64,000 nucleotides of DNA from Aquitalea aquatilis. Lineage in GTDB: Bacteria; Pseudomonadota; Gammaproteobacteria; Burkholderiales; Chromobacteriaceae. This document shows, piece after piece, positions 54,471 through 64,000 of the stretch. The notes under the pieces are model-generated. The model made no database searches. It worked only from the letters and a program-made list of their open reading frames with translations, and was not told where the DNA came from. The position numbers and the translations under genes were made by a program. Each line of letters starts with the position of its first letter. Positions within the stretch are counted from its first letter, which is position 1. Where the stretch lies: NCBI RefSeq assembly GCF_005155025.1, contig NZ_CP039731.1, positions 3,596,001 to 3,660,000 of the forward strand, read 5' to 3'.

Positions 54471-54490
54471 TTTAGAGCCACGACTCTAAA
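54471..54490. promoter_or_regulatory. Inverted repeat in the divergent ALDH/VWA promoter region
   Basis: TTTAGAG-N6-CTCTAAA, a perfect 7-bp pair, in the 106-nt gap between two divergent starts. It could be an operator acting on either or both promoters. Confidence 0.45.
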
Positions 54491-54538
54491 GCCAGAATAG
54501 CACCGGGAAATTTCCTTGTCACTCTCCGTGGACTGACC

Positions 54539-55744
54539 ATGCTGATCGATTTCTTTACCGCCCTGCGCGACGCCGGCCTGCCGGTATCGCTCAAGGAATT
54601 CCTGACCCTGCTGGAAGCGCTGAAACAGCAGGTGGCCTTTGGCAGCCTGGACGCCTTTTATTACCTGGCGCGTACTACGCTGATCAAGGACGAAAAGCAT
54701 TACGACCGCTTCGACCAGGTATTCGGCCACTACTTTCAGGGCAAGGCGCTGGTACTGGATGATCTGCAGACCGAGATCCCGGAAGACTGGCTGCGCAAGC
54801 AGGTAGAGAAGTTTCTCAGCGAAGAAGAAAAGCAGCAGCTGCAGGCACTGGGCTGGGACAAGCTGATGGAAACGCTGCGCCAGCGCCTGGAAGAACAAAA
54901 AGAACACCATCAGGGCGGCAACAAATGGATAGGCACCGGCGGCACCAGCCCGTTTGGTGCCTATGGTTATAACCCGGAAGGCATACGCATTGGCCAGGAT
55001 GGCTCGCGCCACCGCCGGGCGGTAAAGGTGTGGGACAAAAGGGAATTCCGCAATTTCGACAATGCGGCAGAACTGGGCAGCCGCAATATCAAGCTGGCCT
55101 TGCGCCGCCTGCGCGAATTCGCCCGCGAGGGAGCGGAAGAAGTACTGGACCTGGACGGCACCATCACCGCCACGGCACGCAATGCCGGCCTGCTCGACCT
55201 GAAAATGCTGCGCGAGCTGCGCAACACGGTGAAGGTACTGGTGCTGTTCGATGTGGGCGGCTCGATGGACGACCACATCAAGGCGGTGGAAGAGCTGTTT
55301 TCCGCGGTCAAAAGCGAATTCAAGCACCTGGAGTATTACTACTTCCACAACTGCGTCTACGAAACGGTGTGGAAAGACAATCGCCGCCGTCAGGGCAGCA
55401 GCCTGTCCACTCATGAGCTGATCCACACCTTTGGCAGCGACTACAAGCTGATCTTTGTCGGTGACGCCACCATGAGCCCGTATGAAATCAGCTACCCGGG
55501 CGGCAGTGTGGAGCACATGAATCCGGAGTCCGGCGAAGTATGGATGCGCCGCCTGCTACAGCAGTTTCGCCATGCGGTATGGCTCAACCCGGTGGCCGAG
55601 CAAATCTGGGACTACACCCAGTCGCTGCAGATGATGCGCCGCCTGCTGCAAGAACGCATGTACCCGCTCACCCTGCAAGGGGTGGACCAGGCCATGCGGG
55701 CACTGAAGAAAACCATGCCCGCCAGCGCCCTGCCCCCAGTCTAA
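54539..55744 (+). CDS. VWA-domain protein of the CoxE-like family
   Basis: 401 residues. The N-terminal ~110 are helical (FFTALRDAGLPVSLKEFLTL). The middle is Gly/charged (residues ~120-160). A von Willebrand A domain lies from ~230 with VKVLVLFDVGGSMDDHIKAV: the MIDAS reads D-x-G-G-S rather than the usual D-x-S-x-S, while a Thr/Asp set occurs later (FVGDATMSPYEIS). Such proteins usually work with a MoxR AAA+ ATPase on metalloenzyme maturation or complex remodelling; no MoxR gene is in the window. Its last 4 nt overlap the stop of the convergent GGDEF gene. Confidence 0.82.
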   Translation: MLIDFFTALRDAGLPVSLKEFLTLLEALKQQVAFGSLDAFYYLARTTLIKDEKHYDRFDQVFGHYFQGKALVLDDLQTEIPEDWLRKQVEKFLSEEEKQQLQALGWDKLMETLRQRLEEQKEHHQGGNKWIGTGGTSPFGAYGYNPEGIRIGQDGSRHRRAVKVWDKREFRNFDNAAELGSRNIKLALRRLREFAREGAEEVLDLDGTITATARNAGLLDLKMLRELRNTVKVLVLFDVGGSMDDHIKAVEELFSAVKSEFKHLEYYYFHNCVYETVWKDNRRRQGSSLSTHELIHTFGSDYKLIFVGDATMSPYEISYPGGSVEHMNPESGEVWMRRLLQQFRHAVWLNPVAEQIWDYTQSLQMMRRLLQERMYPLTLQGVDQAMRALKKTMPASALPPV

Positions 55745-58608
55745 TCAGCGGGGAAACGCTGGCCGTTGCCGTCGAAGGCACGCACCTGATCGCGACCAGC
55801 CAGCTTGGCCTCATACAAGGCCTGATCGGCCAGCGCCAGTGCCACACTGGCCTCCTGCTGGTCGCGGGCAAAACAGCTGACGCCGATACTCACCCGCACC
55901 TGCAGTTCGCCGGCATCCAGCGCAACCCGGTGGGCGCGCACGGCCTGGCGCAATCGTTCCGCCAGCGCCAGCGCCCCGGCCATGCCACAGCCAGGCAGCA
56001 GGACGGCAAACTCCTCGCCGCCCAGCCGGCCCAGCACGTCGACCTTGCGCACCACCTGCTGGCAGATGCCGGCAAAGTCGCGCAGCACACGGTCGCCCAC
56101 GGCATGGCCCCAGCTATCGTTAACCTGCTTGAAGTGATCGATATCCAGCATCAGTACTGCCACCGGATTGCTGAAACGCTGGAAGCGGACAAACTCCTCC
56201 TCCTGCTTTTCCATGAAGCTGCGCCGGTTGGCGATGCCGGTCAGCGCATCGGTGGTGGCCAGCAGCCGTAGCGACTCCTCCTGCTGCTTGCGGCTGCTGA
56301 TGTCTCGGTATACCCACAGCACACTGCGCAAGCGCCCCTCGATGAAGATGGGCACGTGGTCGCGCTCCAGTATGCGGCCGTCGGCCAGCGGCCACTCTTC
56401 GCCCAGCACCACCTCGCGTGAGCGCTGTAGCTCCTCCAGCCTTTGCAGCAGCCGTTGCGGGTCGGCAAACTGCTGCGCCGCCATGGCCGCCACCTGCGCA
56501 CGCCCCTCGTGCTGCAGCTGTTCCGGTGTATAGCCGGGCAGGAACAGCTGGCAGTACTGCTGGTTTACCAGCACTACTTCGCCGTATTGGTCCTCCAGCA
56601 GCATGGCACCGTGGAAATTTTCGATGATGGCCAGCAATTGCCGCTGCAGGGTGGCGAGCGCCTCTTCGGCCTGCCGGCGTGCGGTAATGTCATGGATGAT
56701 GGAAAACAGCAGGGTGCGTCCGCCAGAATCCACCGGTGAGGAATGCACGTCCACCGTGCGCAGCTGGCCATTGGCCAGGCGGTGGGTGAAGGTGAAATGG
56801 TTGTGTGCCTGCTGCAGGGCCACGCCCATGGTGCCGCGTATCCTGGCCTCTTCCATCTGGTTGATATTGCTCATCGGCATGCCCACCAGCTCGGCGCGGC
56901 GATAACCATAAAAGCGCTCGGCCGATGAGTTGGCATCCACGATCACACCACTGGCCGGATCAACCAGGATCATCACCGCGCCGTGATTCTGGAACAGCAT
57001 GCGAAAATGCGCCTCGCTGTTCTCCAGCAGTTTTTGCGCCTGCTTGTGAGTGGTGATGTCCTGCACCGTGCCAACGATGCGACAGACATTGCCATTGCCA
57101 TCCACCTCGGTGGCCTGGCCCTTGTCCAGAATCCACAGCACCTCGCCATTGCGCCGCAACAGCCGGTACTGGATCTGGTATTGACTGGCCTCGCGCTTGA
57201 GCAGGGCGCGGATATTGTGCCGCACGGTGGGCAGGTCGTCCGGATGCACCAGTGCCTGCCATTGCCCCGGGTTGTCATGCAGCTCGTGATAGTCGTAACC
57301 GACCATACTGACCAGCTGCTGGTTAAAATCCAGCCGTCCCAGCGCCACATGCCAGTCCCACAGCCCGATATTGGCCGCGCGCATGGCCATGTCCAGCCGC
57401 TCCTGGCTTTCACGCAAGGCTTCCTCGGTACGCTTGCGCTGGGTAATCTCCGAAATCAGGCCGTGCCAGCGTACCGACTGGTCATCCTGCAATTCCGGTG
57501 TGGCGCGGGCCTCTACCCAGATCAAGCGGCCATCCGGCAGCAGGACACGAAACTCGCTGATCCACGGCAACTGATAGCGCAGCGCCGACTCACCCTCTTC
57601 CCGCACGCGCTGCCGGTCATCCGGAAACACGCGCTGCCAGACCAGATCGGCATCCTGCTTGACCTGGGCTGGAGTGACGCCAAAGATGGTCAGCACCCCG
57701 TCGCTGACATAGGAAAACCTGCCCTGCCCCTGCGGATCGGACCAGAACTGATAGATCATGCCGGGGATATTGGTGGCGATCTTGGCCAGCCGGTCTTCAC
57801 CCTCCACCTGGTTGCTGACATCCATCCAGTAACCCTGCACCACATCACCGGTCACTTGCTGCACCTGCTCTTCCAGCCAGCACCAGTAACCTGCGCCATG
57901 CCAGAAACGATAGCGCCGGCTGCTAAAGCCGTGCTCCTGCCCCAGCCGCCAGCCGCCATCGGCCAGTCCACTCAGTTCGTCCGGATGCAGATGCTGCAGC
58001 CACCAGTCAGGCTCCAGCAGAATGTCCTCGGGGAAATAACCCAGAATCGATGCCACATTGGGGCTGACTTCCACCACAACCCGCGGCTGCTGTGCATGGC
58101 AGGCGAACGCCACCATCGGGCCATTGGCAAACAGCGCATGCTGGCGCGTCATCAACTGTTGCAGGCGCTTGAGCTCGGTCACGTCCTGCATCACCACCAT
58201 ATAGCCGCCGGCAGCACCCGGCTCAACCATGGCCGTGATGGACAGATTGACGGTATGCAGCCGACCATCCTTGCCACGCAGCGGCCATTCCCGCGTCAGG
58301 CTGCGGCCGGGCTGAACTTCGGCAGTGAAAATCTCGACAGCCGCCACCTCGCGCCCCAGCCGGGCCGCCAGCTGGCAACGCTCCTGCTCCAGCAAGTCCG
58401 GCTCCAGCAGGACGCTGGGCAGGGCCTGCCCGCACAATTCATCAGACCGATAGGCCAGCAGCTTTTCTGCCGCATGATTGAACAGGATGATCAGGCCATC
58501 TGCACTCAGCGCCATCAGCGCGCTGTCGGCAGCATTGAGCATCGACAACAACAGGCCAGCCGGTGGCGGCTGGCCCTGTGGCGCAACCGAAGATGATGAC
58601 AAGCTCAA
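55741..58608 (-). CDS. Multi-PAS diguanylate cyclase (six PAS domains plus GGDEF)
   Basis: Soluble c-di-GMP synthase of about 955 residues. I count six PAS-type modules in series, recognisable by ADGLIILFNHAAEKLL, VSPNVASILGYFP, YVSDGVLTIFGVTP, LDFNQQLVSMVGYD, IVDANSSAERFYGY and VVLVNQQYCQLFLPG. The C-terminal GGDEF domain has an intact active site, LGGEEF, and an upstream RKVD five residues before it, the product-inhibition I-site. There is no EAL and no membrane helix. Start uncertain: TTG at 58608 has a GGGAGA site; a TTG at 58677 and ATG at 58542 are alternatives. Nearby orn degrades pGpG, but there is no operon link. Confidence 0.88.
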   Translation of the reverse strand: MSLSSSSVAPQGQPPPAGLLLSMLNAADSALMALSADGLIILFNHAAEKLLAYRSDELCGQALPSVLLEPDLLEQERCQLAARLGREVAAVEIFTAEVQPGRSLTREWPLRGKDGRLHTVNLSITAMVEPGAAGGYMVVMQDVTELKRLQQLMTRQHALFANGPMVAFACHAQQPRVVVEVSPNVASILGYFPEDILLEPDWWLQHLHPDELSGLADGGWRLGQEHGFSSRRYRFWHGAGYWCWLEEQVQQVTGDVVQGYWMDVSNQVEGEDRLAKIATNIPGMIYQFWSDPQGQGRFSYVSDGVLTIFGVTPAQVKQDADLVWQRVFPDDRQRVREEGESALRYQLPWISEFRVLLPDGRLIWVEARATPELQDDQSVRWHGLISEITQRKRTEEALRESQERLDMAMRAANIGLWDWHVALGRLDFNQQLVSMVGYDYHELHDNPGQWQALVHPDDLPTVRHNIRALLKREASQYQIQYRLLRRNGEVLWILDKGQATEVDGNGNVCRIVGTVQDITTHKQAQKLLENSEAHFRMLFQNHGAVMILVDPASGVIVDANSSAERFYGYRRAELVGMPMSNINQMEEARIRGTMGVALQQAHNHFTFTHRLANGQLRTVDVHSSPVDSGGRTLLFSIIHDITARRQAEEALATLQRQLLAIIENFHGAMLLEDQYGEVVLVNQQYCQLFLPGYTPEQLQHEGRAQVAAMAAQQFADPQRLLQRLEELQRSREVVLGEEWPLADGRILERDHVPIFIEGRLRSVLWVYRDISSRKQQEESLRLLATTDALTGIANRRSFMEKQEEEFVRFQRFSNPVAVLMLDIDHFKQVNDSWGHAVGDRVLRDFAGICQQVVRKVDVLGRLGGEEFAVLLPGCGMAGALALAERLRQAVRAHRVALDAGELQVRVSIGVSCFARDQQEASVALALADQALYEAKLAGRDQVRAFDGNGQRFPAD

Positions 58609-58815
58609 GACCGTCTCCCGGCATCGATAGGCTGATTCATGCTTTACTTTATAGATGATGTTTGGATTGCTCCGCAAAGTGCTATGAAATTACTGCGCTT
58701 TGCTTGAAAAAAATGGCAATACCCGCATATTTAGCTTGAGCAATCAGCCAGTTGCACCAACAATGAAGGCAGAGGTCAGCCCAACAAGACCTCACCTAGC
58801 CGAGGGAAGCCCGCC

Positions 58816-58968
58816 ATGGAAACCATACTGATGATCCTTATGATCGCTGCCTTTGCCATCGTGCTGGGCATGCTGACCGCCCCGCTGGAGAAAAAGCGCG
58901 AGCTGATCCCCATCCCCATCCGCATCCGCAAGGAAGACGAGCAGCCACGTCGCCGGTCTTCACGCTAA
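58816..58968 (+). CDS. Small single-pass membrane protein (50 aa)
   Basis: Short gene from ATG 58816 to TAA 58966-58968, preceded by AGGGAAG and followed by a strong terminator. The product has a hydrophobic helix at residues ~4-22 (ILMILMIAAFAIVLGMLTA), then LEKKRELIPIPIRIRKEDEQ and a basic Arg-rich end. Start, ribosome site and terminator together support a real gene. Function not known; it is not part of a neighbouring operon. Confidence 0.6.
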   Translation: METILMILMIAAFAIVLGMLTAPLEKKRELIPIPIRIRKEDEQPRRRSSR

Positions 58969-58986
58969 GCGGATACCCGCGCAAGC

Positions 58987-59012
58987 AAAAAGGCAGCCAC
59001 GGCTGCCTTTTT
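58987..59012. terminator. Bidirectional terminator between the small gene and ftsK-like gene
   Basis: AAAAAGGCAGCC / GGCTGCCTTTTT, symmetrical with A- and T-tracts on both sides; 18 nt after each of the two convergent genes. Confidence 0.9.
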
Positions 59013-59029
59013 GCATGGGGCGGCCTGTG

Positions 59030-62000
59030 TCAGAACTCGCGCTGCGGCACCAGCACCGTACGGTTGCCATTGCTTTCCATGGCACTGACAATGCCGGCGG
59101 CTTCCATCTGCTCGATCAGCCGCGCCGCACGGTTATAGCCTATGCGCAAATGACGCTGCACCGCTGAAATCGACGGCTTGCGCGTTTTCAGCACGATTTC
59201 CACCGCTTCATCGTAGAGCGGGTCGCTCTCGGTTGCCGCCTGGGTCTTGCCGGTGGCCGCAGCAGACTCTTCATCCGCCTCGGTTTCGCCGGTGAGCAGG
59301 CCTTCCACATAATCCGGCTCGCCCCACTGCTTGAGGAAATCCACCACGGCATGCACTTCGTCATCGGTGACAAAAGCGCCATGCACCCGTTGCGGATAAC
59401 CGCTGCCCGGCGGCAGGAACAACATGTCCCCCTGACCCAGCAGGCTTTCCGCGCCCATCTGGTCCAGAATGGTCCGACTGTCGATCTTGCTGGACACCTG
59501 GAAGGCAATCCGTGTCGGGATGTTCGCCTTGATCAGACCGGTAATCACATCCACTGAGGGGCGCTGGGTGGCCAGAATCAAATGAATACCCGCCGCCCGC
59601 GCCTTCTGCGCCAGACGGGCAATCAGTTCTTCGATCTTCTTGCCGGCCACCATCATCAGGTCGGCGAACTCGTCCACCACCACCACGATGAAGGGCAGAT
59701 TATTCAGCGGCTCCGGTGTTTCCGGTGTCAGGCTGAAGGGGTTGGTCAGCCGGCGGCCAGCCGCCTCGGCTTCGCGCACCTTGTCGTTGTAACCCGCCAG
59801 ATTACGCACGCCCAGCGCGCTCATCAGCCGGTAGCGCCGTTCCATTTCACCCACACACCAGTTGAGCGCATTGGCGGCCAGCTTCATGTCGGTCACCACC
59901 GGGGCCAGCAGGTGCGGAATATCGTTGTATACCGACAACTCCAGCATCTTGGGGTCGATCATGATGAAGCGCACTTCGTCCGGCGTGGCCTTGTACAGCA
60001 TCGACAGGATCATCGCATTGACGCCCACCGATTTGCCCGAGCCGGTGGTACCCGCCACCAGCAGGTGCGGTGCCTTGGCCAGATCAATGGCCACCGGCTG
60101 ACCGGTAATGTCCTTGCCCAGCGCCATGGTCAGGCGCGAGGCCGGCTGCTGGAACACATCGGCCGAGAAAATCTCTGACAGCCGGATCATCTGGCGCTTG
60201 GCATTGGGCAGTTCCAGCCCCATGCAGGTCTTGCCGGGAATGGTTTCCACCACCCGGATGGAGGCTAGCCCCAGTGCCCGCGACAGGTCTTTCATCAGGT
60301 TGACCACCTGGTTGCCACGCACGCCAACAGCAGGCTCGACCTCGTAACGGGTAATCACCGGGCCGGCATAGGCATCCACCACGCTGACCTTGACCTTGAA
60401 TTCGGCCAGCTTTTCCTCGATCAGGATGCCGCGCTCCAGCAATTCGTCTTCCGATACCACCGTGGTGGCTTCTTCGGCCGGGCGCAGCAAGTCCAGACCC
60501 GGCAGGCAGTCTTCACCGTAAATCACCGGCAGGCTGGAACGATGGGCGACGGCTGGTGGCAAGCTCCATGGCAGCGCAGCGTTTGCGCTACTTGTCGCAG
60601 CAGGCTCCGACACCACAGCCAGCGGCGCAGCCACTACCGCAGCCACCTCGCTGTTGGCCGTAGCTGGGGCAGTTTGCGGCAAATCAGTCTCGTCCAGCAG
60701 ATGCCACACCAGATTGCTTTCCGGCTTGCTGGCCGGGGTGGGCGTGGGAGCGTTCTCACGAATCATCGACCACGGCAAGACCGCTTCAGCTGCAGCCGGG
60801 GCGGCCAGCTCTGCCGGCCGGACCAGGCTATCCGGCGGCACCGCCTGCTGTCTTTGCTCGGGCCAGCGCCACGGCTGGCGCTCAGGCTCGAGCAGTGGCG
60901 CAACCGGCGCCACCACAGGAGTTGAGGCAGCCATCGTCACGGCCAAGGCAGCAGGCATCGCCGGCTGGATAAGGGGCTGCGCTAGCGGACTTACACTACT
61001 GGCTTCCGGCTCGACCGCGGGCAGCGCTTCGCTGACAGCGACAGCGACAGCTGCAGCAGACAGACTGATGGCAGACAGGCCTGCGGCTGAGCCCTCCTCC
61101 GCCTGTGGCAAAACGGGCAGCAGGTCAGGCGGCTCGGCGCTGGCAGCAGGCTCACTTACAGTGGCTGCGGCCGGGAGCGTATCGCTCACCGCCAGCTGCT
61201 GCGACGGCAGCACCGACGGTGTGGCATCCGGCATGGCTGCAGGTTCAGGTGCAGGTGCAGGTGCAGGTGCAGGTGCAGGTGCAGCAGACTCTGCCACGCG
61301 GGGAGACAAAGGCGCATCGGGAATATCGGCCAGCGACAGGCCGGGCAGCACAGCGGCCGGTTCAAGGTCCGGGGCCGGCTTGGCCGCCGCTGGGCGCGGC
61401 ACGGGCGGGCGGATCCAGCCTTCATAAGCATTGCTGCGGGGCTGTTGTTCGTGCCGCACGATGGCCGGCTCGGGCGGCGGCGGGCTGACCCGTGGCGGGA
61501 TAGGCTGGGTGATGATCTTGCGTGGCGCAGGATGCACCGGCTGCAACACCACCGCCGGCTTGACTACCGGGGCCTCATGACTGCGCCGTTTGCTGTGCAG
61601 GGCGTTGACCTGGGCACGCACTTCATGCGGATCAATCACCGGCAGCTGGCGCGGCTCGGGGTGACCGCCCAGCGACTGGCGCTGGGCCTGGCGACGACGC
61701 GAACCGTGATGCAGATTGTTTTGCAGCTCGTCCAGCCCGATGACCGGCAGATTTTCGCCACGCGGCTGACTGGACGATCCGGCTGGCGGCTTGGTCTTGA
61801 GCTTGCGGTAGCTACGCTCCAGCTCGACATGCGGCAGATCGGCGGCAGGCATGGCCGGCTTGGTCTGCACACGCGGAGACGCGCTGACCGGCTGCACCGG
61901 CACTGCGGCGGCAACTGCTACCGGCTGAGACTTGGCAACAATCGGGGCAGTCTCCGGCTCGCTGCGTGATGGCGGCAGCAGGTCCGCCTCATCATCCGGC

Positions 62001-62239
62001 GCGGCGGCATCAAAGCGGATGGCCACCGGCTCACGCCGGCGTTCGCGAAATGCCGCTGGCGCGATGTCCAGTTCTTCGTCATGACCCGCGCCCAGCACGC
62101 GATCCAGCTTTTTCAGCAGGCGCTCACGCTGCAGCGACACCCGCGCACGCCAGGGGTGCTCGGCTCCCAGCTTGCGCCAGGTCACCCCTGCCGCCACACC
62201 CAACATCATCAGCCCAAGCACAAACCACACGATCAGCAA
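59030..62239 (-). CDS. ftsK: FtsK/SpoIIIE-family DNA translocase with single N-terminal membrane helix
   Basis: 1069 residues. One hydrophobic helix at ~2-20 instead of the usual four, then a 550-residue Pro/Ala/Gln-rich linker including an (AP)6 run. The alpha/beta motor has Walker A GTTGSGKS at 730-737 and Walker [10 protein letters not shown] at ~852-860, with [19 protein letters not shown] between motor motifs. The C-terminal gamma winged helix (~1005-1069, [20 protein letters not shown]) should read KOPS and contact XerD. Thus a functional chromosome-segregation motor is likely. Start: TTG 62239 (GAGGA upstream) or GTG 62230. The genome may hold a second, four-helix FtsK. Confidence 0.92.
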   Translation of the reverse strand: MLIVWFVLGLMMLGVAAGVTWRKLGAEHPWRARVSLQRERLLKKLDRVLGAGHDEELDIAPAAFRERRREPVAIRFDAAAPDDEADLLPPSRSEPETAPIVAKSQPVAVAAAVPVQPVSASPRVQTKPAMPAADLPHVELERSYRKLKTKPPAGSSSQPRGENLPVIGLDELQNNLHHGSRRRQAQRQSLGGHPEPRQLPVIDPHEVRAQVNALHSKRRSHEAPVVKPAVVLQPVHPAPRKIITQPIPPRVSPPPPEPAIVRHEQQPRSNAYEGWIRPPVPRPAAAKPAPDLEPAAVLPGLSLADIPDAPLSPRVAESAAPAPAPAPAPAPEPAAMPDATPSVLPSQQLAVSDTLPAAATVSEPAASAEPPDLLPVLPQAEEGSAAGLSAISLSAAAVAVAVSEALPAVEPEASSVSPLAQPLIQPAMPAALAVTMAASTPVVAPVAPLLEPERQPWRWPEQRQQAVPPDSLVRPAELAAPAAAEAVLPWSMIRENAPTPTPASKPESNLVWHLLDETDLPQTAPATANSEVAAVVAAPLAVVSEPAATSSANAALPWSLPPAVAHRSSLPVIYGEDCLPGLDLLRPAEEATTVVSEDELLERGILIEEKLAEFKVKVSVVDAYAGPVITRYEVEPAVGVRGNQVVNLMKDLSRALGLASIRVVETIPGKTCMGLELPNAKRQMIRLSEIFSADVFQQPASRLTMALGKDITGQPVAIDLAKAPHLLVAGTTGSGKSVGVNAMILSMLYKATPDEVRFIMIDPKMLELSVYNDIPHLLAPVVTDMKLAANALNWCVGEMERRYRLMSALGVRNLAGYNDKVREAEAAGRRLTNPFSLTPETPEPLNNLPFIVVVVDEFADLMMVAGKKIEELIARLAQKARAAGIHLILATQRPSVDVITGLIKANIPTRIAFQVSSKIDSRTILDQMGAESLLGQGDMLFLPPGSGYPQRVHGAFVTDDEVHAVVDFLKQWGEPDYVEGLLTGETEADEESAAATGKTQAATESDPLYDEAVEIVLKTRKPSISAVQRHLRIGYNRAARLIEQMEAAGIVSAMESNGNRTVLVPQREF
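61246..61281. repeat. Hexanucleotide microsatellite (CAGGTG)6 in the ftsK linker
   Basis: Six perfect CAGGTG units plus an imperfect CAGGTT before them. On the coding strand each unit gives one Ala-Pro dipeptide. Length changes would keep the reading frame. Confidence 0.9.
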
Positions 62240-62383
62240 CCTCTTTCCTCATTCTGCCGCAGCGGCGGACACCCGGCCCAAAGCCAGTATCGCGCCGCAC
62301 AGCAGGGGGCAATTCAAAGCGCCGATTGTACCCGGTTTTAACCGCGCTTCGCATTGCCGCACTGCGCAAATGGCGGCATAAAC

Positions 62384-62410
62384 AAAAAAAACCCCGCACA
62401 TGGCGGGGTT
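62384..62410 (-). terminator. Terminator of acnB
   Basis: On the minus strand AACCCCGC / GCGGGGTT with an ATGT-type loop followed by eight T, about 22 nt after the acnB stop. The rest of 62240-62383 should hold the ftsK promoter; no gene seen. Confidence 0.9.
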
Positions 62411-62431
62411 CCTGTTCAAGGTTCAAACCGG

Positions 62432-64000
62432 TCAGTTGCTGGCCACAGTAGCCGCGATGTCCTGGTAATCCTTGATCTTGTCGAAGCTCAGGTAACGGTA
62501 AACCTCGGCACCACTTTCATTGATGATGCCGATGTTTGCCTTGTACTCTTCCACGGTCGGAATCTTGCCCAGCTTGGAGCAGATGGCGGCCAGCTCAGCC
62601 GAACCCAGGAACACATTGGTGTTCTTGCCCAGACGGTTGGGGAAGTTACGGGTGGAAGTGGACATCACGGTAGCCCCTTCGCGCACCTGCGCCTGGTTAC
62701 CCATGCACAGCGAGCAGCCCGGCATTTCGGTGCGGGCACCGGCCATGCCGAACACACCATAGTGACCTTCGTCGGTCAGTTGCTGCGCGTCCATCTTGGT
62801 CGGCGGCGCCAGCCACAGCTTGACCGGCAGGTCGCGCTTGCCTTCCAGCAGCTTGGAAGCGGCACGGAAGTGACCGATGTTGGTCATGCAGGAGCCAATG
62901 AACACTTCGTCGATCTTGGTGCCGGCGACTTCGGACATGAATTTCACGTCGTCCGGGTCGTTCGGGCAGGCCACGATCGGCTCCTTCACGTCGGCCAGAT
63001 CAATTTCGATCACGGCGGCGTAGTCGGCGTCGGCATCACCCTTCAGCAGTTCGCCGTTGGCAATCCAGTCTTCCATCTTCTTGATGCGGCGTTCCAGGGT
63101 GCGCGGGTCGGCGTAGCCGTCGGCAATCATGGTCTTCATCAGGGTGATGTTGGAGCGCATGTATTCAGCGATCGGCTCCTTGTTCAGATGCACGGTGCAA
63201 CCGGCAGCAGAACGCTCGGCCGAAGCGTCGGACAGCTCGAATGCCTGTTCAACCTTGAGATTCGGCAGGCCTTCGATTTCCAGCACGCGACCGGAGAAGA
63301 TGTTTTTCTTGCCAGCCTTGGCCACAGTCAGCAGGCCTTGCTTGATGGCGTACAGCGGAATGGCATTCACCAGGTCACGCAGGGTGACACCCGGCTGCAG
63401 TTCGCCCTTGAAGCGCACCAGTACCGATTCCGGCATGTCCAGCGGCATCACGCCGGTAGCAGCAGCAAAAGCCACCAGACCGGAACCGGCCGGGAAGGAA
63501 ATGCCGATCGGGAAGCGGGTGTGCGAGTCACCACCGGTACCCACGGTATCCGGCAGCAGCAGGCGGTTCAGCCAGCTGTGAATCACACCATCGCCCGGAC
63601 GCAGTGCAACACCGCCACGGGTGGAGATGAAGGCCGGCAGCTCCTTGTGCATTTTCACATCCACCGGCTTCGGATAAGCGGCAGTGTGGCAGAAGGACTG
63701 CATCACCAGATCGGCGGAGAAGCCCAGACAGGCCAGATCCTTCAGCTCGTCACGGGTCATCGGGCCGGTGGTGTCTTGCGAACCCACGGTGGTCATCTTC
63801 GGTTCGCAGTAGGTACCCGGACGCACGCCCTGGCCTTCCGGCAGACCACAGGCGCGGCCAACCATCTTCTGTGCCAGCGAGAAACCCTTGCCGGAGTTGA
63901 CCGGATCTTTCGGCAGACGGAAGGTGGTGGACGGAGCCAGACCCAGTGCTTCGCGCGCCTTGGCGGTCAGGCCACGGCCGATGATCAGGTTGATACGGCC
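62432..64000 (-). CDS. acnB: Aconitate hydratase B (partial, N-terminus outside window)
   Basis: TCA-cycle aconitase, also active as 2-methylisocitrate dehydratase in propionate breakdown. 522 C-terminal residues are in the window of ~860. The frame enters from the right edge reading [20 protein letters not shown], followed by [15 protein letters not shown], the AcnB core. The Fe-S cluster cysteines are in [12 protein letters not shown]-type, [14 protein letters not shown] and [14 protein letters not shown] segments. Near the end [16 protein letters not shown] is the conserved C-terminal motif. Ends with its own terminator. Confidence 0.97.
   Translation of the reverse strand, partial: GRINLIIGRGLTAKAREALGLAPSTTFRLPKDPVNSGKGFSLAQKMVGRACGLPEGQGVRPGTYCEPKMTTVGSQDTTGPMTRDELKDLACLGFSADLVMQSFCHTAAYPKPVDVKMHKELPAFISTRGGVALRPGDGVIHSWLNRLLLPDTVGTGGDSHTRFPIGISFPAGSGLVAFAAATGVMPLDMPESVLVRFKGELQPGVTLRDLVNAIPLYAIKQGLLTVAKAGKKNIFSGRVLEIEGLPNLKVEQAFELSDASAERSAAGCTVHLNKEPIAEYMRSNITLMKTMIADGYADPRTLERRIKKMEDWIANGELLKGDADADYAAVIEIDLADVKEPIVACPNDPDDVKFMSEVAGTKIDEVFIGSCMTNIGHFRAASKLLEGKRDLPVKLWLAPPTKMDAQQLTDEGHYGVFGMAGARTEMPGCSLCMGNQAQVREGATVMSTSTRNFPNRLGKNTNVFLGSAELAAICSKLGKIPTVEEYKANIGIINESGAEVYRYLSFDKIKDYQDIAATVASN

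Noticed and set aside
61246-61281. Phase-variation switch in ftsK
   Set aside because: A six-base unit keeps the frame whatever its copy number, so it cannot turn the gene on and off; only linker length would vary.

Overview
The window reads as a GC-rich chromosome segment from a betaproteobacterium, most likely Neisseriales/Chromobacteriaceae (Chromobacterium, Aquitalea, Vogesella or a relative). This rests on recognising the protein families and the gene order (rpsB-tsf-pyrH-frr-uppS-cdsA-dxr, ribE-ribBA-ribH-nusB-thiL-pgpA, prfC, acnB, phaB); no database search was possible. Coding density is high and every gene that lies wholly inside the window looks intact. dxr (left edge) and acnB (right edge) are cut by the window. 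I see no rRNA, tRNA, CRISPR array or complete insertion sequence.

Layout. 1-5.7 kb: leftward translation, nucleotide and lipid precursor block (rpsB to dxr). 5.7-12 kb: small membrane protein, nitronate monooxygenase, MHS-type transporter, Kef-like antiporter coupled to a YbdK-like ligase, nudC. 12-19 kb: pncC-pgi, orn, then a rightward M48 protease-phhB-rsgA overlap cluster, phaB and msrC. 18.9-23.3 kb: a more accessory-looking patch with a chromosomal KfrA-like coiled-coil protein, an AT-rich gap, an orphan response regulator, a ~220-bp MITE-like element and a complete orphan tyrosine recombinase.

23.3-31.7 kb: one leftward chemosensory operon in the order MCP-like protein, cheY, STAS protein, cheA, MCP, cheW, cheR, cheB. 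No cheZ or cheD gene is present, but the first MCP-like protein carries a CheZ-type D-x-x-x-Q motif and a CheZ-like acidic/aromatic C-terminal tail. I think it may be a fused receptor and CheY-P phosphatase; this is the most interesting observation in the window. A perfect FliA (sigma-28) -10 sequence lies just upstream.

32-42 kb: a short YegD-type Hsp70, a small basic protein, a zinc metallopeptidase, pgpA-thiL-nusB-ribH-ribBA-ribE (the ribBA GTP cyclohydrolase half looks degenerate), prfC and a MscS-like channel. 42-51 kb: TetR regulator, zinc alcohol dehydrogenase and a five-gene TolC/HlyD/ABC-2 export operon with palindromes at its promoter end. 51-54.5 kb: a likely periplasmic GMC dehydrogenase, its Tat-signal small subunit and a coniferyl-aldehyde-type dehydrogenase. 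54.5-64 kb: CoxE-like VWA protein, a six-PAS diguanylate cyclase, a 50-residue membrane protein, an FtsK-family translocase with only one predicted N-terminal membrane helix, and acnB.
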